In this document: positions 23,022-35,081 of the stretch, piece after piece
How positions within the stretch are numbered: the stretch's first letter is position 1
Layout of the letters: each line of letters begins with the position of its first letter
DNA from: Tolypeutes matacus
Taxonomy: Eukaryota; Chordata; Mammalia; Cingulata; Chlamyphoridae
NCBI GenBank assembly: GCA_026826555.1
Contig: JAKSZT010037276.1
Coordinates: 172,409 to 236,408 of the forward strand
Length of the DNA: 64,000 nucleotides
Direction of reading: 5' to 3'
Notes under the pieces: generated by a model
Told to the model about the DNA's origin: nothing
The model's database searches: none
The model's input: only the letters and a program-made list of their open reading frames with translations
Program-made: the position numbers and the translations under genes

Positions 23022-24478
23022 GAGATTATACAACTCAATGATGAAAAGACAAGCAACCCAATTTAAAAATGGGCAAGACTTGAATAGACATTTTTCCAAA
23101 GAGGAAATACAAATGGCAAAAAAACACATGAAAAAATGTTCAACATCAATAGCTATTACAGAAATACAGATCAAAACTATAATGACATACCATTTCACAC
23201 CATATATAATGGCCATTATTTTAAAAAAAACTGAAACTGCAAGTGCTGGAGAGGATGTAGAGAAATAGGAACACTCCATCAACTTTGGTGGGAATGTATA
23301 ATGGTACAGTCTCTCTGGAAGACAGTTTGGCAGAACCTCAAGAGGCTGAATATAGAACTGCTGTAGGATCCAGCAATCCTGTTACTAAGAATATATTCAG
23401 AAGAACTGAAAGCAAGGACACGAACTGACATTTGCACACTGAAGTGCATAGCAGCATTATTCACGATTGCTAAAATATGGAAACAGCCCATGTGTCCAAA
23501 GACCAATGTATAAACAAAATGTGGTATATACATACAATGGAATACAATTCATCTTTTAGAAGAAACGAAATCTGGATTCATATGACAATATGGATCAGAC
23601 TTAGTGGATATTATGTTGAGTGAAATAAGCCAATCACAAAAGAAAACATTGCATGGTCTCACTAATATGAACCAAAAATTATGAGTAAACCCATGAAAGT
23701 AAATTCTAGAACTAGGAGAGCAAATGTGGGTTGAGAATGGAAGTTGGTGCTAGAGAACAACCTAAGAATATATATCATAGTGATTTCAGTGGTGGTTGAA
23801 GACTGGTTAATAGTATAAATATAATAATGTTCTCCTTTTACAAAGTGTTAAGGATATGGTGATACACAGGATAATTACCACTAATGTAACTTATGGATGA
23901 TAGTAATATTGTAATATTTTTGAAGAAACAGCAAAGAAGATATTATATCAATTCTAAGGTACTACAATAGGAAGGTATAAGGGGATATGGGATTTTTCCT
24001 TTTGAAGTTATGAAAATGTTCTTAGATTGAGGTGATAATAGCACAACTCAGTGAAGAAAATGAGAGCCACTGAATGTACACTTTGAATAGATTGGAAAAA
24101 ACATGGGACTGTATAAAACAATGAATCCAGTGATGGAAGATGGATATGGTTAACAGAATAAATATGAGAATGTTCTCTCATGAACTATACACATATTTAA
24201 TACAAACATAGGGTTTTAATAATTGGGTGGGTTTGGGGAAAAATACACCATGAAAGATATGGTCTATAGTTAGTAGTCATATTTTGACAAAACTCTTTCA
24301 TAATTTGTAATAATTGTTTCACAACAATGCAAGGTGTTGTTGGTGGGTTGAGGTATGGGCTACCTGTATGATGATATGCATGTTTGTTTTGTGAGTTCAC
24401 AACTTTTACTAGACACTTATTGTTTATGTATATTCATGTGTGAACTATATATGTCATTAGAAAATTTTAAATAAAAGA
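23022..24478 (+). mobile_element. 5'-truncated L1, ORF2 end and 3' UTR
   Basis: Starts at GAGATTATACAACTCAATGA, near the position reached at 21297 in the previous copy, and contains AATAGACATTTTTCCAAAGA and TGGAATACAATTCATC. The 3' UTR includes AATTGGGTGGG (about 24218) and ends near 24478. It stands head to tail with the previous two L1 pieces, all truncated in the last third of ORF2. Confidence 0.8.
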
Positions 24479-25862
24479 TTAATATGCAAATATCATTAGT
24501 ATTTCTATATATTACTAATGATAAATCTGAGGAGGAAGTCAGAAAAAAATCTATTTACAATAGTGACTAAAAGAATCCAATATTTAGGAATAAACCAAGG
24601 ACATAAAGAACCTGTATGCAGAAAAGTACAAAACAATGCTGAAGGAAACCAAAGAAAACTTAATAATGGAAGGACATTCTGCATTAATGGATTGGAAGAC
24701 TAAATATTGTTAAGATGTCAATTCTACCCAATCTTATTTACAAATTCAACATAACCCCAACAAAATATTCCAACAGCCTTTTTTTTACAGAGATGCAAAG
24801 ATCACTTATCAAATTTTTTGGAAGGGTAAGGGGCCCTGAATAGCCAAAAATCTCAATAAAAAGAATGAAATTGAAGGACTCTTACTTCATGATTTTAAAG
24901 CAAATTACTTAGATACAGTGGTAAAAACAGCATGTACTGGCAGAAAGATAAGTATATTAACCAATGGAACTGAATTGAGAATTCATAAAATAGACTCTCA
25001 CATCTATGGTCAAGTGATTTTTGACAAAGCTATCAACTCTCCCAGCTGAATCAGAACAGTCTATTCAACAAATGGTACTGGGAGAACTGGACATCCACAT
25101 CCAAAAGAATGAAAGAGGACCCCATCTCCACCTGATTCAAAAATTAACTCAAAATAGATCAAGGATCTACATATAAAAGCTACAACCGTAAAGCTCCTAA
25201 AAGAAAATTAGGGAAATATCTTCAAGATCTTGTGGTAGATGGACACTCAACTAACTTCTGAACAGACAAACCCAAATAGACCCAGACTGTGCCATGTTAT
25301 ACTCAAACTGTTAAATGCCAAAGATAGAGAATTCTAAAAGCTGCAATAGAGAAGCAACAGGTCACATACAAGGAAACCTCTATAAAATTAAGTCCTGGTT
25401 TCTCAACCTAAATCCTGGAGGCAAGAAAGCTGTGGGATGTCATATTTAAAGAGCTGAAAGCAAAAACTGCCAACCATTCAGCAATAAAAAGGAATTGAGT
25501 CCTGAAACATGCAACAACATGGATTAACCTTGAGAACATTATGTTGAGTGAAATAAGCCAGACACAAAAGGACAAATATTGTATGATGTCTCTGATTTGA
25601 AACAATTAGAATAAGCAAACTCATAGAGTCAGAATCTAGAATACAAGTTACCAGAGTATGGCATAGTGGTCAGAAATGGAAACATAAGGCTTAAAATGTG
25701 CAGAGTTCCTATTTGGAATGATGGAAATGCTTTGATAATGGATGGTGGTATTGGCTGCACAACATTGTGAACACAATTAACAGCACTGAAATATATATCT
25801 GAACGTGATTAAAAGGGGGGAATGCTAGATTGTATATGTGGTAACAATAAAAATTTTTAAAA
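24479..25862 (+). mobile_element. Rearranged L1: ORF2 part, ORF1 part, ORF2 end with 3' UTR
   Basis: 24479-25233 is ORF2 behind the reverse transcriptase, including TTGTTAAGATGTCAATTCTA and ATCTTGTGGTAGATGG. 25234-25475 instead resembles ORF1 C-terminal sequence (GGAGGCAAGAAAGCTGTGGG at about 25416; AACTGCCAACCATTC). 25476-25862 returns to the ORF2 end (AATAAGCCAGACACAAAAGG) and a short 3' UTR with CAATAAAAATTTTT. The order is not that of a normal L1. Separate small insertions or a rearrangement can explain it. Confidence 0.6.
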
Positions 25863-26300
25863 ATCCATGGGAACACACTACACAGTGAATCCTAAGTTAA
25901 ATCATAGACTTTAATTAATAGCACAATTATAAAAATATTCTACCAGAAATTGTAACAAATATTCCACACCAATGCAAGGTGTTGGTGGTGGGGTGATACA
26001 TAGGAATCTTATAATTTATGTATAATTGTTTTGTAAACCCACAGTTTCTCTAATAAAGAAAAAATCAAACAAAACAAAACAAAAAACAAGACTGTACCAC
26101 ACAAACAGTATACCCTAATATCAACTATGGGCTATAGTTAATAGTACAACTATAACAATATTATTTCATCAATTGTAACAAAAATACCACACTATGTCAG
26201 CTATTAATAATAGGGGGGTATATGGGAAATCTGTATTTGCTCCATGACTTCCCTGTAACCTTACAACTTGTCTAATAAAAGAGAAGTTATATTTTAAAAG
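25863..26300 (+). mobile_element. Two short L1 3' tails in tandem
   Basis: 25863-26085 holds AATGCAAGGTGTTGGTGGTG and ends at an A-rich (AAAAC)n run. 26086-26300 holds ACACTATGTCAGCTATTAAT followed by TATGGGAAATCTGTA and ends with an AATAAAAGAGAAG. Both are L1 3' UTR ends of different subfamilies with no coding sequence. Confidence 0.6.
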
Positions 26301-26309
26301 AAATAGAAG

Positions 26310-26926
26310 TATCTTCCAGGAAGATGGCATCAGATTAGGTCAGGCAGGGAAAACCTATCTTACAAAACAAGGAAGAAAGTGCAGAAGTTATCCAAGGGAA
26401 CTACTTTCGGGATCTGCAGACCAGGAAACTGCAAAAAAGCACAAATACGATGAGTAAATTGATGTAGTTAAACTTTAGAGTGTAGGTTAATAGGAGACAG
26501 AATGTGGGTTGAGAAGGGAGAGCTGATGCTGAATGTATATAGAATGTTTAATAAGGTGGATTGTAAATTTATAGAAGTGGGTTGAGTTGATGGTAACACA
26601 TTATTGTTAGTACAACAATGCCAATTTATAAACGTGAAAGTGGCTGAAAGGTTTATCTAGGGAGGTTAATGTCAGTTGAAAGAAAGCTAGAGGATAACAT
26701 AGGGACTATATAATACAGTGATTTTTGGTGATAGATGAGAATTGTGGTTAATAACACAAACACAAGACTGTTCCTCTATTACATGGTGTTAAAATATGGT
26801 GATACATGTGAAAAATACAACTAATGTAATTTATAAACTATAGTTAAAAGTAAGATTGTAATATTTTGTAGCAAAGTCAAAGGAGGAACTATATCAATTC
26901 TCAAGACAAAAAAAAAAAAAAAAAAG
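26310..26926 (+). mobile_element. L1 pieces: 5' start followed by 3' UTR
   Basis: 26315-26455 resembles the beginning of an L1 5' UTR (CAGGAAGATGGCATCAG, and ACTGCAAAAAAGCAC). It is joined directly to 3' UTR sequence (GTTGAGAAGGGAGAGCTGAT at about 26509) that ends at the A-run 26909-26926. ORF1 and ORF2 are missing. Confidence 0.5.
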
Positions 26927-27167
26927 AATATGGAATGTAGTTTAAAGAGATGTGAATATGATCAAGCAGAAGACCTTGATCATGTCATTTAACTAAACTG
27001 GGCTCATTTATTTATCTTTCAGAACACTGGAGAAACAAGTGAGTGTAGCTTTAGGATTCAATAATATAAATGTGTCTGGATGGAATTTTTAAAAGTCATT
27101 TTTCCATGATTTGCTCAACTGCTTTTTGCCTGATGTTTTATGAAATTGAAATAAAGTTTATAAAAAA
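26927..27167 (+). pseudogene. Possible 3' end of an mRNA retrocopy, source unknown
   Basis: About 240 bp that match none of the repeats here. Its end carries GAAATAAAGTTTATAAAAAA, a canonical AATAAA signal about a dozen bases before an A-run, as in retrocopied mRNA 3' ends. There is no open frame of note. I do not recognise the parent transcript. A remnant of an L1 tail is the main alternative. Confidence 0.3.
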
Positions 27168-27213
27168 AGAAACAGAAAATATTCACAGATTTTTCACAAT
27201 AAAGGAAACAACT

Positions 27214-27321
27214 CAAGGGGAACAGATGTAGCTCAGTGGTTGAGCACCTGCTTCCCATGTAGGAGGTCCTGGGTTCTATTTCCAGTACCTCTTAAAGAAA
27301 AAGAAAGTTAAAAAAAAAAAA
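27214..27321 (+). mobile_element. tRNA-derived SINE, monomeric (DAS-type)
   Basis: Begins about GGGGAACAGATGTAGCTCAG, with an A box like TAGCTCAGTGG and a B box GGTTCTATTTCC, and ends in an A-run. Flanked by AAAGGAAACAAC on the left (about 27201-27212) and AAAGGAAACAAC on the right (about 27322-27333). DAS-type SINEs are specific to xenarthrans and are transcribed by RNA polymerase III and moved by L1. Not a tRNA gene: the acceptor part and fold are not kept. Confidence 0.85.
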
Positions 27322-27700
27322 AAAGGAAACAACACAAATATATCAACAGATAAATGGATAAACAAAATGTGGTATGCGCATACAAAGGAGTATTATTGAG
27401 CCATAGAAAGGAATGAAGTTCTGATACATGCTACAACAGGAATAAGCCTTGAACACATTGTGCTAGACACAAAAGTACAAATAATGTATGATTCCACTTA
27501 TATCAAATATTTAGAATAAGCAAATTCATAAAGACAGAAAATATATTAGAGTTTATATGGGACCAAGGGGAGAGATGACTAGGGTGATGGTAGCAAAACA
27601 CTACAAATGTAATTAATGACACTGAATTGTACAAATAAATGGTTAAATGTTAACAATATTCTTTTAGAAAAAGGAATTAGGGTAGACATTATAGACATAC
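27322..27700 (+). mobile_element. Old L1 fragment, ORF2 end
   Basis: Contains GATAAATGGATAAACAAAAT and AGTATTATTGAGCCATAGAA, ORF2 C-terminal and 3' UTR landmarks of older L1M elements, then AATTAATGACACTGAATTGT near 27612. The SINE at 27214 sits just upstream in the same L1. Confidence 0.6.
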
Positions 27701-27704
27701 AAGG

Positions 27705-28150
27705 TATATTACTCAGGCATCTCTAGGGAAATGAACCAACAGGAGAGATCTGTAACTGTTAAGTCTTTATAAGAATTGTCTAACCTGACTGTGGAGTTGC
27801 CCTTGTCCAAATTCCAAAGGGCAGGCTGCAAATTAGGAACTCTGGTGAAGGTTTACAATGAACCCTCCAGGAGAAGCTGGCTGGCTGAGGTAGAGATGGA
27901 AATTCTCTCTTTTGACTGCTGAAGTCACCACTTCTTCTTTTAAAGCCTTCTAATGATTGGATGAGACATCTCTCATACTTGAAGGCATTCTCCTTAGTTG
28001 AAAGTAGATGTAATCAGCCATAGATGCAATCAAAATAGTAATGATATACTCCATGAAATGTCCTCACAGAACCAATCAGGCCAGTGTCTGCTTAACCAAA
28101 ACACTACACCATCAACTGGCCAACTTAACATATGAACCTAACAATTACCC
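27705..28150 (-). mobile_element. MLT2/ERVL-like LTR
   Basis: Antisense copy: AGGCATCTCTAGGGAAATGA in place of the canonical TAGTCAGGGTTCTC start, then TTCTAATGATTGGATGAGAC and a tail with CAACTGGCCAACTTAAC. Similar in layout to 33878-34329. No internal retroviral sequence. Confidence 0.6.
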
Positions 28151-29349
28151 AAGGCCTCAAAAATTTTTACATCCAATGTATTCTTTTGCAGAAGCTAAAG
28201 AAGACAGCTCACCAAAACAAGGAAGTAAATTAAGATAGAAACAGACATCTTAGAATTACAGCTGTATACTTGACACAGGAGTCAACCAATTGAGGTTGGA
28301 ACAAGTCAGAAGCCTCCAAAAGAGTTTCTCAAAAAAAAAAAAAAAAAAAGAAGAAGAAGAAGAAGAACTTGCAGAATATTTAATATAAATGACTATATTT
28401 TGAGGAGATTCAGACATTTGTCAGAGAGTTTGGGGTTGATTTATTGGTAAGTTCTATATTTAGAAATCAGCAAGATAAAAAAATATAAAATAATATATAA
28501 CTGCCAGAGAAACAATCATTTTTATAGGTAGGAATGGTGGAATAATTATAATTTAACAACTAGCTAAACTCTAAAGTGTATTCAGAGTCATAATAATGTA
28601 AACACGGAACATTTGTCAAACCCAGTTTAGATTGTAACTCTGCTGGGATGATAGAGAGTATGCACATATGTGGATGGGGCAGGAAAGAGAATAATTAAAT
28701 TCATATTTGAAATTTGGAAAGATAATGGCTAAAACAGAAAAATCAAGAGTAGGAGTACATGTGCATTATTGAGATAATGGGGTAAATAGAAAAAGTTGAA
28801 AATTAAGTGTTGAAAGTCTTTGCTTCTGAAATAAACAACAATCATTTGGGGGGAGACTCCTATTCATTTTAGTATGTTTCATAGAATTAGTTGGCTCTTT
28901 AAACTCTAAGCAGGTATAAGTTTGATAAAAATAAAACTTAAAACAAAATATTTTAATTAGTCAATTCAAATATGACAAAAGAGCACACAAAAAGTTAATG
29001 GATGGAATCAAAATAGGATATTAAAAAGACACGGTACTGAACAAGAAAAAATTGGAACCATAAACAGAAAATAATGAACACAAGCTCAAGAAATTCACAA
29101 TTTTAGAAGGTTTGTCTTTTTTAGATTTATTTATGGCCAGAAATAAATTCTGCACAAATATATTACTTCCCCCAATAACTATGAGTATCTTTGAAAGTCA
29201 AAATTATAAGGGAGACAGGAAATCATAGACAGGATGGATGGGCTAATTTAAAAAGTTTACATACCAAGTCATTTCATAACACAATATTCAACCCCAAATC
29301 TACAGCTTCATTTGGAAAAAGGATTCATTTGGAAAGTTCCTCCAATTCT
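28151..29349. other. No gene; simple repeat at 28330-28366
   Basis: An A-run followed by about five GAA units lies at 28330-28366 and may be an old retroelement poly-A tail. The rest is AT-rich and unassigned. It lies immediately 3' of the olfactory-receptor pseudogene. Confidence 0.5.
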
Positions 29350-30316
29350 TTAACAGAGTGAATCTAAGAAAAATCTATGTCCTTTATTTTTTTTCCACAT
29401 AACCACCTTCCATATTGCTTTCTTGACATCTCTGTTTCTCAAAGTGTAGATTATGGGATTCATCAAAGGAGGAAATCAGATTATATAGCAGTGCCACAAA
29501 CTTGGTCACATCATGTGAGTGCTTTGGCTTGGGAGTCATGTACACATATATGATAGTACTGTAGAAAATGGACACCACCGTGAGATAGGAGCCACAGATC
29601 CCAAGGGCCTTTTGTCTCCCCTCAGTTGTCTTTATCCTCAACACACTACAGGAAATATGTCCATAAGAGACCAAGATCAGTGGGAAAGGAAAGACAAGCA
29701 AGATGCTACTTAGAATCATAATCTTCTTCCTGTAATTGGTAGTGTCCACACAGGCCAATTGCATCATAGGGGGTGTCTCACAGTAGAAATGGTTTATCCA
29801 GGTGTGGCCACATCGGGGAAGGGTCATTGTGATAGGGATGTGGACCAATGAGTTACTGAAACCAATTAACCAGAATACACTGACCAGTGTCCAGCACAGC
29901 TGTGGTGGCATGAGGGTGAAATAATACAGAGGCTGGCAGATAGCAACACAGCTATCATATGCCACATGGCCAGATGGACACACTCAGTGCCCCCCAGACC
30001 CAGGGTGAGGAGAAGCTGGACCACATATCCAACAAAACATGTATTTGTCTGGACCCCTGAAATTGACCAACATCTGAGGGCTGATGCAGGTCACATGAAT
30101 GAGGTCAATAAAAGAGAGATGAGTGAGGAAGAAATACATGGGTGTGTGGAGATGGGGGTCCAGGCGGGAGACCAGGATAATGGTCCCATTGCCCATGAGT
30201 GTCAGAAGGTAGAATATTAAGATGAACACAATTAAAATCCTCTCTAACCATGAATGCTCAGAGAAACCCACCAAAATGAAGCCTCCTCCAGACATGGATT
30301 TTTCTCTTCCCATCAC
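29350..30316 (-). pseudogene. Olfactory receptor pseudogene A (class II, family 2-like)
   Basis: Relic of a seven-helix odorant receptor of olfactory neurons, about 320 codons, the usual length and single exon. From the ATG at 30316: LVGFSE before helix 1, MGNGTIILVSRL in helix 1, HTPMYFFLTHLSF in helix 2. A first frameshift follows GPDKYMF (about 30040), a second follows the GLGGTECV stretch (about 29970), and a third precedes NPIIYTLRN in helix 7 (about 29460). The usual AYDRYVAIC is AYDSCVAIC, so the G-protein-coupling Arg is lost as well. ILVSYGHI and KALGICGS (helix 6) are recognisable. Wording such as MTLPRCGH and ETPPM points to family 2. The parent subfamily is not certain. Confidence 0.9.
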
Positions 30317-32285
30317 TTTATGAGTGACCTGTGAGAAAAAGAAAAAAAAATCATTTGGCCATTGTGCTCTCTCTGTGGTGTGTGAGAATGCTGCCTCTGA
30401 CTGAAGTTAGTAGAAAATCCTGTTCATTCTTTTCCCATCTCTTTGCCCAACAAGAGTTGGCCAATTTAGGAGAACCTCATTTAGACATAGAAAATGACAC
30501 AGGTAGAAGAGAATGCTAACACACTATTTCAGGAATTGCCACACAGCACAGTTAACTCTCCCCATTTCTTTCTCAGAGCTTTCCTTCTTATTTAGGCTCC
30601 TGTCCCTAAGTACCTGGGCTTCTCAATGCTTTGTCCTTCACACGATCATCTACTATACCTCCTAATAACCTGTTCTGGGTTCCATGCACTCTTACATAAT
30701 TGTCTATTAAACATCAATCAAATCATCAAACCCCCAATGATATGAAAAGCAATATAATTGCTTACACTAAAGGCAGAAATTTGCCTAAGGTATACTGAAT
30801 AGAGTGACCCATTCCAGGCCCCATTTTTGGAAAAATCTATATTGCTGACAGAAGGACATGACTCAAAGAGGCAGCCAGATAGGGAAAAGGTAATGACTCA
30901 CTCTCAGGCTAACATATTCCTCCTATTGAGCCCAATAATATGGTGAAAAATGAGGGCACCAGCCCTTTCCTCTCCAGTCCCCACTATGCCATCTTCTTGT
31001 GACTCTTCTCTTTCTTTAGAACTGCATTGATATTATTTTATTCTTATTGTGCCGGGAGAAAAATATTCAGTGGAAGACAGAGTTGTATTTCCTCCACCCA
31101 ACCACATAAGAGACTGGGAACTCTTAGGAGTTATGTTGATTTTGATATTAAAGGTTAATTCATAATTCCTTGCTAATACTATGCAAAAAATAAGGTTGAA
31201 TGCTCAGGGATTCCCATTTCAATTTGCCTCCTTTTTTGTGGTAGACAAAATGACTAAATATGTATCACACTTTGTATGTTAAAATCTTCACATAGAGAGC
31301 TCATTCAACCCCAATAGTGTCCCACTTTTTATTCATAAAAAACATGGGTAAAAAACATTAATTACATCAGTACATCAGTGGATCTCAAACTTGTGCATAA
31401 GAAACACAAAGAGGGTTTGTTAAAATATAGATTGCTAAGCATCACTCCCAGAGTCTCTGATTCAGTAAGTTTGAACTGGGGTCCGAGAAATCGCATTTCT
31501 AACAAGTTCCAGGAGATGTTGATGCTGCTGGTTAGGGGCAACACTTGGAGAACTCCTGTCTTACCTTTTTTTCTCAGCGTATTCTTCATAATATCTTTCA
31601 CTGAGTATATACTCAACCACTGTTTCCTTAGTGAAATAATTAATTAGCAGATTGGTGGGAAAATATAGCAATGACCTTATCATATTGAGTAGAAGTTCAT
31701 TATGAAGTTGGTGGCAGAACACTAGCTCCCAGGACTTGAACAATGTCTGGTTTGCATTGTTATCCCCCTCACACTCTTAAACTACCTTCTCCTTCACCTG
31801 TCAGTGTCTGCTCTGAATGCTAATTTTCATCAGCCCAACAAACTAAACCATTAGTAGATACATACAAGTAGGTACATTTCTGCACATATTGTATAGATTT
31901 GTATATTTGCATAGTAAACATATAACTTTTGAGGAGTTTAGGGGCATGGATATTGTTAAGAATCACAGAAAAACATGAAATTACATGTAATTTAACAGTA
32001 GATGCTTGGAAAGATTATTCTACAGCTACAGATCTCAGAAATGTCAATAAAAGACAGTTTTCAAAATTGAGGGGTACACCTTCAAATCTACAACCTAAAC
32101 CCCTTATTTGTAGTGTAGGTGACCATGTGACAGGCTGGTGACGAAGTTTGGATTTAGAAAGCTGAAGAGTCGACCAAATATGAAATAATTCCAAATATGA
32201 ATTCAAAACATATTTTGAAAAAGACGGTATCACTGTATCAGAGAAGGACAAGATGATCTTTACATTTTATGAGCCCCACAACTTC
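30317..32285. other. No gene; upstream flank of receptor A
   Basis: Apart from the MER5A copy listed separately, I see no element or gene. It could have held 5' non-coding exons of the receptor, but I cannot point to one. Short ORFs in both directions have no family resemblance. Confidence 0.5.
31374..31560 (+). mobile_element. MER5A-type DNA transposon remnant (hAT-Charlie)
   Basis: Starts CAGTGGATCTCAAACTTG, contains TCTGATTCAGTAAGTTTGA and CATTTCTAACAAGTTCCAGG, then TGATGCTGCTGG. These are the landmarks of the non-autonomous MER5A family found in placentals. No clear 8-bp target duplication was found. The overlapping ORFs are not genes. Confidence 0.85.
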
Positions 32286-33420
32286 TATACCCTTTGTTTG
32301 AAGAGAAATAAGAGCTAAACAAACCTACAAAAAACCTAAGATCATAAGAAAAACTCCAGTTGATCCTGCAATGAGGCCCTGGCTGTCACTCACACAAACT
32401 TCAAGCAAATAATTTGTGAAACACACTCATGCTTCAGTGATGAGCAATGAAAAAGAACTAGCACAGAGCCTGTTCAAAAATAACATAAGAAAAACATGAT
32501 TAAAGGAAGATGAAATATAAGTAACAGGTAAAGGGCACAAACCAAAAAACATGCCAAGGAGAAGAGGAAAATTAACACAATCATCACAATGAATAACAAT
32601 TTTTAAATATATAACCAAATAATCAACTCTAAGAAGAATGAACATAGTGAAGAGATTCAAATCTTTATGAAAGATAAGGTAAGAAAACAGGACATGAACT
32701 GTGAACCAGCAAAGATCAGGAAACTCAAGGAAGAGTAAAATAATAAACCATCTCAGAAATGATGAAGGAATTGAATGAGGTGTACACAGTAAGGTACATC
32801 TAAGAGGGAAATAAGAGAAGTGAGCAAATTGAAACTGAAATAAAGGAATTAGAAAGAAAATATGAGCTATGAAAGGAAGGCAGTGTAAGATTGGAGTACA
32901 CAAGGAAGAAAATAAAAATAGTGGAATTTTAAACACATTGTCAGAGAGCATTCCTGAAATTAAAGTTGATTTCAGTCTGTAAGTGTGAAGAATATACCAT
33001 ATCCTGGGAAAACTGATTCAGAGCAGTCAACACTGAGATACTCCCTGGTAAAGTTAGTGAATGTCAAAAACAGAGAAGTTTTTGGACAGCTAGACAAATG
33101 GATTAAGCATCTTATGAAAGCAAACAATTCAGTCTGGCTTCAGACATGAAGACAATATTCAATATATGAAGACCCTAAAGAAGAGCCCAGAAAATCCTCA
33201 ACAGGGCTACACCTGGGACATACTGGCCCTGGGCAAATATATGTTGTGGCAAACCCTGTTTTACTTTCAAAATTATTTGCATGATAAATGTGCCACACTG
33301 GGCAGTGAAAAGGAGTCCCAGAGCTTATCAAAGAGCAATATTAATAAAATTGACATCATGAACAATAAACTAAAAATAACCGGTACACAAACGTGAATGG
33401 AGAAGATATATATTAATTTA
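32286..33420 (+). mobile_element. Old L1 or HAL1-like sequence, ORF1 region
   Basis: A-rich sense strand with landmarks of HAL1/L1 ORF1, such as CAACACTGAGATACTCCCTG (about 33026) and CTGGCTTCAGACATGAAGAC (about 33134), then AAGAGCCCAGAAAATCCTCA. The frame is degraded. The 174-residue minus-strand ORF at 32427-32951 is a shadow of the A-rich strand. Confidence 0.4.
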
Positions 33421-33689
33421 AGCATTGGTCATAATTGGAAGTGTTCAGATACTTTCAAAGAAAGAAAATATTTTAAAGTATTTTGAATATTATTATTATA
33501 TTATTAAATAAATGTATTATTATGCAGCTAAGCACTAGAACATTTATTTCTTCCATCACGAGATATATACACAGAAAAGAAAGATAATAGTCAACAGAAT
33601 GAAAGTTTTTCCAAAATCTAAAGAAACAATACATAGTATAAAATCATATAATTAGGAACAAACATATCTTAAAACTCAATTTAAACAGT

Positions 33690-34960
33690 TTGTTATGGAT
33701 GTTTGAATAGATATCTCTATGGAACAGAAAAAAAAGTTCATAAATAGACCCAAATACATGTGGAAACTTAGTACTTGACAAAGGTGTAAAACACATCAAT
33801 GGGGAAAAGACAGATTATTCACAGATGTTGAATCAACTAGTTAGATATATGAAAAAAAGATAAAGTTGGACACATACTGTATTAGTCAGGGTTCTCTTGG
33901 GAAACAGAATCAGCAGGAGATATCTGTGAATAATATGAAACTCTAAAAGAGTCTCTCACGCGACTGTGGGGACGCACAAGTCCAGGTTCCTCAGGCAAGC
34001 TGCAAACCAGGGGCTCCGATGAAAGCCGGATGAAAGGTCTTTGATGAGTCTCTGGGAGAAGTTGCCTGTCCAACGACAAGCTGGGAAATTCTCTCTGAAT
34101 GTTGAAATCACTTCCACTTTTAAGTCATTCAACTGATTGGATAAAAGCACCACCCATTGATAATGTAATCTCCCTGATTGATGCAGATGTACTCAGCCAT
34201 CCATGCAGTAAACTCACTGGTGATTGAAGTCCATAAATGCTCTCGTATTACAATTAGCCCAGTGCTTGCTGGAACAAACACCTGGACACAACTACTTGGC
34301 CAAGTTGACACATTAGCCTAACCATCACACATACCTTAACCCTTACACTAGGATAAATTCAAAATGGAGCAAGCATTTAAATGCAAAAAAGAAACTACAA
34401 CTGAATTATTGAAGCTTCATGGAAGAAAGCCTTTGTAACATTAACACAAAACCAAAAAATTTTTAAAAATTCATAAATCAACTTCTATATTTCAGAAACC
34501 TTCAAAATATAGTCAAAAGAAAAACTGAAAACTAACAAATATCTGTAACTCACAACCTCAATAGCTAAATATCCTTATATAAAAAGCATCTTCAAATCAA
34601 TATGATAACAAATTAATAGATAACAAATGGTATGAAGAGTTTCCAAAAAAGGAAAGTATAAATAATTCTGAACTAAGAAAAGATCCCAGTCTCACTCATG
34701 ATAAGAGAATTGCAGATTTAATCTACTCTTCAGCACCATTCTCCCTTTCGGTTTTGTAGTGATGAAAACTGTAAATTAGAACAGATTTACTGAGAGCAAT
34801 TTATGATATCTATCAAAATTATGAATGGCAAACCCTGTGTATCAACTATTTCCCTCCTAAAAATTTAGTTTACAGATACTCTAAAAAATGTACAAAATTA
34901 TGAATATAAGAGGCTATTCATTGAAGCATGTTTGCGATTGTTTGTCCTAAAGGAAGGCAA
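33690..34960 (+). mobile_element. Old L1M 3' part, interrupted by an LTR
   Basis: 33690-33877 (GACAAAGGTGTAAAACACAT) and 34335-34960 (AAATGGAGCAAGCATTTAAA, AGAGAATTGCAGATTTAATC, AAATGGCAAACCC-like phrase) fit ORF2 C-terminal sequence of an old L1. Removing the LTR at 33878-34329 joins them. 33421-33690 is unassigned AT-rich sequence. Confidence 0.55.
33878..34329 (-). mobile_element. Solo MLT2/ERVL-like LTR with 5-bp target duplication
   Basis: Antisense copy of about 452 bp, from TGTATTAGTCAGGGTTCTCT to AGCCTAACCATCACA. CATAC stands on both sides (33873-33877 and 34330-34334), an exact 5-bp duplication. In sense it runs TGTGATGG to CTAATACA, the layout of MLT2-type LTRs. Single LTR, no internal region. 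Confidence 0.8.
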
Positions 34961-35081
34961 GGAACATTCCTGGGCAGAGTAAAATGTAGTCTACTTGGAA
35001 GCACCACATCTTTCGCCACCAATTGTTGCCCTTTAAGGCTTGTTTCATGGTCATTTCACCTTAATGGTTAAGAAGTAACTA

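Noticed and set aside
27214..27321. tRNA gene
   Set aside because: A and B boxes are present, but the sequence ends in poly-A with flanking target duplications, as in a SINE, and no acceptor stem is visible.
29384..29983. Intact 199-residue olfactory receptor
   Set aside because: It is only the C-terminal two thirds in one frame. The N-terminal part and the helix 7 part are in other frames.
31374..31560. 8-bp target duplication of the MER5A copy
   Set aside because: I looked for matching 8-mers at both ends and found none that convince.
32427..32951. 174-residue minus-strand ORF
   Set aside because: Leu/Phe-rich translation of the strand opposite A-rich L1/HAL1-like sequence; no domain, start context or family resemblance.
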